This document shows, piece after piece, positions 57,045 to 64,000 of a stretch of 64,000 bases of DNA; the first letter of the stretch is position 1, and each line of letters begins with the position of its first letter. Under the pieces are notes generated by a model, which was not told the DNA's origin, searched no databases, and was given only the letters and a program-made list of their open reading frames with translations. The translations under genes were made by a program, and so were the position numbers. Origin of the DNA: Cristatella mucedo (taxonomy: Eukaryota; Bryozoa; Phylactolaemata; Cristatellidae); NCBI GenBank assembly GCA_009760855.2, contig WPIO01000180.1, positions 188,001 to 252,000 of the forward strand, given 5' to 3'.

Positions 57045-57790
57045 TATTATTTATGTATCTCCGTCTGTAACTCCATAAAGTCATAAAGACCATGTGGGTG
57101 TTCCGCAGGAGAGTTTTGTATAGCACACTCACAGCCTACGCGGCTTTCGGTACGCATTCGGTCGCAACAGACTTCGTCTCACACAACAAAGAGAAAGTGG
57201 GAAGCATAGCAGAGTTAGGAGAGCAGTTGAGGTAGTGAGTAGAATAGAAGCAGCAGCTCAGGACCGCTGAAAAGAATGTGCCATAGTCGGCAGTAGGAGA
57301 GTAGTTGTCGTTGCCTAAGAATTGAGGAAGCGAGTTCCACGGTCTAGAACTTGTAGAGCTAAAGCTTCTGTCGCCATCTGTTTTTAAGAGGAGGAATGGG
57401 ACAGCTAATTTATTGTCCACACAGGAGCTGAGGGCGCGAACAGGCTGAAACTGATGCAGCAGTTCAGCTAGGTACGAAGGAGCCAAGCCGTGGCGGGCCT
57501 TGTGGGTCAGATTAAGAACTTTGCTCTGTATCCTTTGCTCAACCGGCTACCATCCTAGCTCTTTCAGCAAAGAAGACACGTGCTCAAACCGCTGGAACTT
57601 GAAGACTAGTCTTGCAGCCATATTCATAGTCAGCTGTAGTGGCATAATAGCTTTCTTTGGCAGCCTAGACAAAATGGAATGACACTAATCAAGCCGAGAC
57701 AGAACTAAAGAGCTAGTTAAATTTTTTACAAGTCACTGTGGGAGACAGCTCCTTATCTTGGATAGGGATCGGATGTGATGGCTAGCTGTA
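57045..57790 (-). mobile_element. LINE-B 3' half, well preserved
   Basis: An open frame of 116 codons (57136-57486) holds the C-terminal domain (MAPSYLAELLHQFQPVRALS to TECVPKAA). Upstream coding runs to 57790, with a 3' UTR down to 57045. It is the cleanest LINE-B copy in the window. Confidence 0.82.
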
Positions 57791-60689
57791 AAATTGTGAG
57801 TGTTCCAGGGCCGAGAGCCTGGCTGCCTCCACGGCAGAGTTACAAGAGCAAGAACCTGGGCAGATCGGATGATGGAAGGCCTCCAAAACGCAAGCCTGGC
57901 GTCTCTATGAATTTTTCGACCATTACTTTAGTAACTGGCACGGGGAAAGCTCGTTTTCAGGAGGGCCATTTAGATGTGCTTACTCAGCTTTCGTGCCTCC
58001 TCTATTTTCAAATCTTACAGCCGATCGCATAAGCGAACTCAGAAAATGCCAGCTCACCTAAGCAAATAGGCAGCCTTTAAAGTGGCAACCCAATCAATAC
58101 CTGGGACTATAGGCACACTTTGGCGTGCATATTATTCAAACACAAAGTGGTCCGTTTAATACAGTGGATCGATTCACATCTCCATAAATAGCTTAGAACA
58201 CCATGCTCCCTGTACTTAGAAAAGAGCCGGAAACTGGAGAAAGGACAGCTTGCCCCAAACGGAGCCCTCAAAAACAAGGTTGAGTAGTTGGTTTTCATCA
58301 ACTATTGTAGAATTTGATGAATGCTCCATTCGAAGTCCTGGGTAGCCCTTCATTTTTTTTTCACCGAAAAAGAGCATTCTGTGTAAAGGACAGGCAGGGT
58401 TAATAAATTGACGAGCATTAACAATTTCTGTCAGCCACTCACTAATTTCTCTGACTCTCTTCCCTCATTCTGATTCAAAGAGGCCTCAAATGTTTAGGCG
58501 ACTGTAGCTGCAGTGCCCAGGCACCTTTATACAGGTACTCACTACAGAGTATCACCAAGAATTTACCGGCTTGGTGCAATTTAACTATACTAAAACACTC
58601 ATCCGATCCGGATCAAACTTTCTGCTCCTGCTAGTATTTTTTCTATGTCATGTTATTAGCTTGAAGCATACTACTAATCAAATTATTTGCATAATAAATA
58701 AGAGGGAGAGCAAACAATATTGTCGGAAGGCACTAATGTAGACACAACGGCTGAACCAAGGTAACCATTGGTATTCCTGTAGTGGATTAGGTATGACTAA
58801 CTCGTTACTATGGTTTAGAATAGGTGGAGGATTTCGGTGATAGCAAAATACACACTATGCATACAGCGGTTGAGAGGGAAAGTATCGTTTACAATGCACC
58901 AATCTAGACTTGCTGCTTCCCAGTTGCATAGTGCCATTTGCTGATGTCAAACGAAATGCATTAACATAATACCTCGGCTAATTTTGTTTCGCACTTGAAG
59001 CCCACGTGGCAGTTTCTTAAAGTGTCACGAAACATCTATCAGGCCAGAAATGGGCATCAACATGGGCGATGTGGAAGCTGATGCCAGATTGACAGTAATA
59101 AACTGAGCTGGCTCCAAATTAATGGCAAAGCGAAAATATTCAGAATTAGTCATGGTTACTATTATTTTATACGGTCAAGGTAAAAGCGGACGTTACTGCA
59201 TGCTTACAATGTAAAGCATTAGGCAATGACTATCCAACTTAAGCAATTACAGTTATTAAGAAATGACCACCCGTGACGGATCAACTATGTGACCTTGATA
59301 ATTATTTGTGCAACGAACTTCTAATAAACTGTATTCAAAATATGAATACAAGAATTATGCTGCTAGTATGCTACTTAGTCGCCTAGTTACTTAAGTTACT
59401 TAGTCACTGCAACTCCCTGTCTGACAAGCCTAACCAAATTAAAAGCTTCTCTCCAAACCCAGACCATTTCCGAGCGCATAGGCTCAGCAATTCATATCTC
59501 TTCTTCTCGCCATCTAATGCGGAGTGCGAAGCTTTATTTTTAATTCATAGGAGAAATGCCATGCATTGAACGGTCAACTTATTTTTTCACGATTGTTTCC
59601 CCTTTAGACCGCTTAGTACCTAGCTAGCTAGATTACCTTTCCTTCATAATCGAATCCGTGGCCGACATCTGACTTATTTAATCCACTGAAAACGAAGCAG
59701 CCCATTGTGTTTCAAGTACGAAAAGTATCGTTCGGCAAAAAATATTCTACTGTCGACCAACACGACTTTTCTGGTACTTAAGCAGTAACATGCCCGTCCC
59801 AGACTTTGCCTCCTTTCCACATTGAACTAGAGATGTTCCCTTTCTTATTTGACGATCTTTTCTTCAGTTTCTCCACCGATTTCTGCCTTCTCTAACTGCT
59901 GCTTCATGTTTAAGCTGGATTCTTTAAAGAAATACCGGCTCTATTACAACCATAGTCCGGCTATTAGCACATTCATGCTAAAAACGTGGTTTTCTCCTCC
60001 GTGTTTAAAAGGAGAATTTTACTTGCGACATTCTGACAATTTGACACTATTAACCTAAATTTCTTTTGCCAGCCGTTGGTATCGTTTCGGATTAATCTTT
60101 TATCAGTCCTTCAAACCATCGTTCCGCTCATTGATTTTAAGAATTTCCAACCAATTTGAGGCAGCAATCTTCAACCCACATGCCCTAAACTCCAGGCAGA
60201 AGGTTCCGAGCGTCAGCTAGATTGAAATTAGGGCGTGTCTCTCCCGTTGCTGACTATGCTGAAGTCCAGCGTGGAGGTCAGCTCTTTTCATCTGCAGCTC
60301 ATCTACACGCTGGCATCACAATAGATCCCTAGCTGTGCCGGAGTTCAAGTCTTTCTAGAAATCACATTCAGCCATCAAGTGCCACTCAGCGGATTAGTCC
60401 TCCAGAGTTATCGTAGGAAAGACTTGGCTTCGAATTTAGACGATATTGTGTGTCGGTCGCTAGGCCAGGAGGCTGCCATATTTACTGGTCTTTCACTTCC
60501 GAAGCCATGGGCGCCAGGCTCCGACACCGACGCCCTTGTGACGCCTCGACGTTGTGCTAAGGCTCTTAGGCAAAGTAGAACTATTAAGCCATCACGCCAT
60601 GGTTCCTCAGCTTTGCTGGCGAACTGCTTATGCTGAAATTGTACTCACAGTACAACCACTTGTAACCGAAAGCAGAAAAAAACATCAGT
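57791..60689. other. Intergenic DNA, nothing recognised
   Basis: Open frames up to 85 codons, none recognisable. Confidence 0.45.
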
Positions 60690-61150
60690 TTCTGCTGGGA
60701 ACATGTGGATTTCAGCGTATTTTTTAATGATTTTAATCCAGAGTCAGTGTTGAGGCAATTTGGGACTGACTTTAAGTCTTCGGGAGTCATAAAACTAAAG
60801 GCGTGATTTCCAAAGGGAATGCGATTAGTTGCAAGCACAGCGAAGCGATTTGAGTAAGAAGGGTGAGTGTTACGTGGCTAACCTGAGTGGAAAGTAATTA
60901 TGGTCGGTTGGCTGGACCTAACACAAGAGAATGACCTCAATGAAAGTGACAAAGCATGGAAGTATATTCACCGCTTTATAGAAGGTCGGTGCTGATAGGC
61001 TAGAGATTTGTCGAGCTGTAGTTGCAGCATTGACTAAAGACCAGGAAGTCGTTGACCTGTACACGTGCCGGTAGACCCGCGAGTGGAGTGTTATAAAAGT
61101 CAAGATTGAATGTTAAAAATGCGGGAGATTTCTCAAGGGTATTAATACTG
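60690..61150 (-). mobile_element. LINE-C fragment (third CR1/L2-like lineage)
   Basis: On the minus strand, LATNRIPFGNHAFSFMTPED followed by LKSVPNCLN and LKSLKNTLKSTC has the layout of a LINE C-terminus (family form GDRAFS...APK-WNSLP...FK-LK). It matches neither LINE-A nor LINE-B closely. Confidence 0.5.
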
Positions 61151-61174
61151 TCTTAGAAAGTCAGAATTTTGGAA

Positions 61175-61378
61175 ACTTTACATAACATTGAGCACGTGTC
61201 ACCTCTGCTGAAAGAGCTAGGATGGTTGCCGGTTGAGCAAAGGATACAAAGCAAAGTGCTTATGCTGACCCACAAGGCCCGCCACGGCTTGGCTCCTTCG
61301 TACCTAACTGAACTGCTGCATCAGTTTCAGCCAGTTCGCGCCCTCAGGTCCGGTGTGGATAATAAATTAGCTGTCCTA
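61175..61378 (+). mobile_element. LINE-B fragment, left half
   Basis: HVSPLLKELGWLPVEQRIQS to VDNKLAV, then an abrupt end. The matching continuation is at 61932. Confidence 0.78.
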
Positions 61379-61931
61379 TACGGAAGATTTACCTAGCAGC
61401 AAGCGACCGCGAAGTCACTACTTAGATTTTATGTATGCAACTGAGAGCTGAGTACCCGCTCGTTTGGTATTCCTAGCATTGTGACCGTGACCGTGACGGG
61501 TGGCGGGCCGCCACACAGATAATAGACGCACGTATAGCAGCCTGTCATGATCCCACTGAGGAGGTACAGTATGTTTATTCTAGCTAATGGACCTCTTTGT
61601 AGGAGCTCATATAGTGGTATCAATTTCGCTTGCCTGGGCTTAATGTATTCGTGGGCGGCGACATTCTGGGCGGGGCTGTCGAACTAGCTTTGGTGGATCA
61701 CTTTAGCTCCACATAGTGTGCGCTTTATGCAAATTTGATTTCTCGTCTCCTGACATAGAGCGCTCTCACTTGCATTCGTGTTCGTTGTACAATTCTTCCG
61801 AAAACCGAAGTTCTTGTGAACATGGTATACGGAAATGATACAGCTAAGACCTGTTTTAAGTTATTCTGATTGTTATTTGACCGTAGCTAGTAAGAAATTA
61901 CGTGCGTATGGATATCTATTTTTACTCAACA
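61379..61931. other. 550-bp unidentified insert between LINE-B halves
   Basis: Contains GAGCTGAGTACCCGCTCGTT followed by TGGTATTCCTAGCAT, which recurs at 62374-62408. On the minus strand both copies encode MLGIPNE-x-VLS-x-Q. The insert also has short GTGACCGTGACCGTGACGG repeats near 61478. It could be another transposon; family unknown. Confidence 0.4.
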
Positions 61932-62205
61932 CCAACTACTCTCCTGCTGCCGAATATAGCGCATCCTTTTCAGCGATCCTGAGCTGCTAATTCTGTTCTA
62001 CTCACTACCTCAACTGCTCTCCTGACTCTACTGTGCTTCCACTTTCTCTTTGTTTCGCGAGACGAAGTCTGTCGGCTACCGAATGCGTACCCAAAGCCTC
62101 GTAGGCTGTGAGTGTGCTATGCAAAACACTCCTGCATAACACCCACGTGGTCTTTATGACTTTGTGGAGTTACAGGCGGAGATACATAACATTACATAAA
62201 CGCTT
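61932..62205 (+). mobile_element. LINE-B fragment, right half
   Basis: Resumes about 90 coding bases further on in the family sequence (TNYSPAAEYSASFSAILSC) and ends with the LINE-B 3' UTR. Confidence 0.75.
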
Positions 62206-62484
62206 ATCGTCAGCAGCTGTTATCGCTTCGTCATCGTCGATCGAATGCATTCCTAGATGTTAATGTTGTTGCTAAGATTCATGAACTATGCATAAACAAA
62301 AGAGAAGCACCCTGAAGCCACTGCGGTATCTGGAACCACCAGGTCAGACGCCGCTCGTTGGGCAGGAACTGCCAGCTGAGTACCCACTCGTTTGGTATTC
62401 CTAGCATGTTCCCGTACCGCTTAGCACGCTCCCCCACATGCGTCAATGTAAATCTCTCTAACTTAGTGGTCATCATGCATGTTG

Positions 62485-63345
62485 TAACTCCATTGGCCAG
62501 AATAAACGCTTGCCTTTGAAATCCTCACTCAATGTGCAATAAGCCTCTGGTAATAAGGGACGATATTTTTGAAAATGGTATCGACCTGCTAGCCGTAACT
62601 GAAACTTGACTAAAATCGATAAACTGCCCGGCAATGAAAGACGCAGCCCCATCTGGTTTCTTTCTCTTTCACACCCCTAGATCGATCAAAACTGGAGGTG
62701 GAGTTGCTATTATCGAGCACTCGAAATTCATCTTCAATCCACTTGCAGTACCCTCAACGCAGTCTTTTGAATCAATTGCCTTGGTCTCATCTGCAAACAA
62801 GCTACCGATAGTGGCAGTAGTCTATCGCCCACCAGGTACCGAGTCCTCTTTTGTCTCAGATTTCACCGATCTCATTTCGATCAGCCTATCAGCTCTTTGA
62901 TATACTACCCCACCAGGCCAAGCATCGCACCACCTGCTTTTTGGAATTTATCTGTTTACTCATGCTTCGTACAAAGCTCAAATTATTTGGAAACCGTGCA
63001 TTTAGTTCGTATCCTCCCAAAGCCTGGAACTCCCTCCCGACCTGAGTCAGACTATCTCCTGACCTGACCAAATTTAAAAAAAAACTTAAAACACACCGAT
63101 TTAGAACAGCATTTATTAGGTCTCTGTGATTCCTCCTTGATGTGCTTATGCATGCTGACACTGTGCATGCTGCCACTAACCACATTTGCATGCTAAACCT
63201 GTGCATGTCACCCCTAACCATGTTATTCATGCTGTTTATCAAGCATGATATTACTCACCATTCAATTCATTTCTCTTTGCAGCAAATGTAAAGCGCCCAG
63301 AGAGAGATTAAGTTCTCTGAGGGCGCTTTATCAAGTGCATTATTG
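62485..63345 (+). mobile_element. Internally deleted LINE-A: endonuclease fused to 3' end
   Basis: The first part carries an APE endonuclease N-terminal half: GIDLLAVTET with the catalytic Glu, GGGVAIIEHS, and VAVVYRPPGTESSFVSDFTD. At 62885 it jumps to the C-terminal YQLFDILPHQAKHRTTCFLE block and then the full UTR and tail. Compared with the order seen at 11697-13762, the reverse transcriptase is missing. Confidence 0.72.
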
Positions 63346-64000
63346 TTATTAGTTTTTTTCTTCAGATAATTTTGTGATGATACTTCCAGAGATTTTCTGG
63401 CTTAAGAGCATTAGAACCGAAGTCAGGACTTTCAAAGAGTTCTCGGTTTACAACAGCTAAAGCTCAAGTGGCGATCTAGACAAACTAGTGCTAGCACAGA
63501 AAGCAAGCTGCTTTCGTATTTCATGTAGTAATTTTGAAGAAAGATTATGAAATAACGTAAAACTAAGATCCGGTACGTCAAGGTTAATGCTGAACCCCCC
63601 TGGCAATCACACTGAGCCTGATTTTCATTGCTAAAGATGATTCTTAATTTTAAAAATTATAGATTGAATAAAATCAGGACTTTCGAAATCTAAATTTCAG
63701 AAGCAGAAAAGCACATTGAACGTTCTGGGCAGTCCGGTTTTAATTGTGGTCGATGCTATGCACTTATAGCTTAGCAGCATCAAAGTCGTACTCTGGGTTA
63801 ATGACCTACACCTGCTACATATTCATGGTTGGTGTCTTATTGTGCTAACCTTAGCATGCATATTTGTATTGATGCCGTAACTACTAATCTTTCAATGCAC
63901 GTTGAGAGGTTAGCTCTGGCAGTACTTGCTAGGCTGCTGCAAGAAATATCAAGCTGAAAGAGTACCATGAATCAATATGCTTCATATGTATTTTGATTGT
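63346..64000. other. Intergenic DNA, nothing recognised
   Basis: AT-rich end of the window. Confidence 0.45.

Noticed and set aside
1-64000. CRISPR arrays, operons, phage or prokaryotic systems
   Set aside because: The sequence is eukaryotic throughout; no spacer-repeat structure or clustered long frames were seen.

Overview
The window reads as nuclear DNA of an animal, most likely an invertebrate. It is AT-rich, lacks long open frames, carries GT-AG introns, is packed with decayed CR1/L2-type LINE copies, and has tRNA-derived SINEs, many microsatellites and two short CpG-rich islands. The species cannot be named from the sequence.

The main result is a split gene on the minus strand whose exons are 64 to 182 nt long. 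Its first coding exon is at 54926-55072, and further exons follow at 48042-48127, 44392-44573, 44120-44240, 36601-36664 and 32429-32563. Each has splice sites, and the five junctions between them are in compatible phase. Joined, they give about 245 residues that match the N-terminal part of STRA6, the multi-pass receptor that takes up retinol from retinol-binding protein. Less certain exons follow at about 25.7-25.8, 25.6, 20.4 and perhaps 7.5 kb. The remaining C-terminal membrane segments were not found. Almost all other sequence from about 7.5 to 55 kb is therefore intron of this gene, filled with transposons. An 18-bp palindrome lies about 200 bp upstream of the start codon.

Layout in plus-strand order: 0-2.9 kb featureless AT-rich DNA; 3-5.8 kb two opposed LINE-A copies; 6-9.9 kb sparse DNA with a SINE and weak exon candidates; 10-17.6 kb LINE-B, several LINE-A copies and a Ty3/Gypsy integrase remnant; 18.4-18.9 kb a 24-bp repeat with exon-like flanks; 20-25.8 kb exons, LINE-A tail, SINEs and old repeats; 26.6-31.5 kb minisatellite and LINE-A copies; 32.4-36.7 kb exons 6 and 5 around a promoter-like GC-rich stretch; 37.7-42 kb a LINE-A cluster with a nested hAT-like element; 43-49.9 kb exons 4, 3 and 2 among LINE-A copies; 50.3-52.7 kb a CpG-rich island in intron 1; 54.9-55.3 kb exon 1 and the upstream palindrome; 55.5-64 kb intergenic DNA with LINE-B, LINE-C, LINE-A and an internally deleted LINE.

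No open frame above about 100 codons looks like an intact gene; the long ones run through retroelement debris or microsatellites. The STRA6 call rests on remembered family sequence and on splice-phase consistency, not on a database search.
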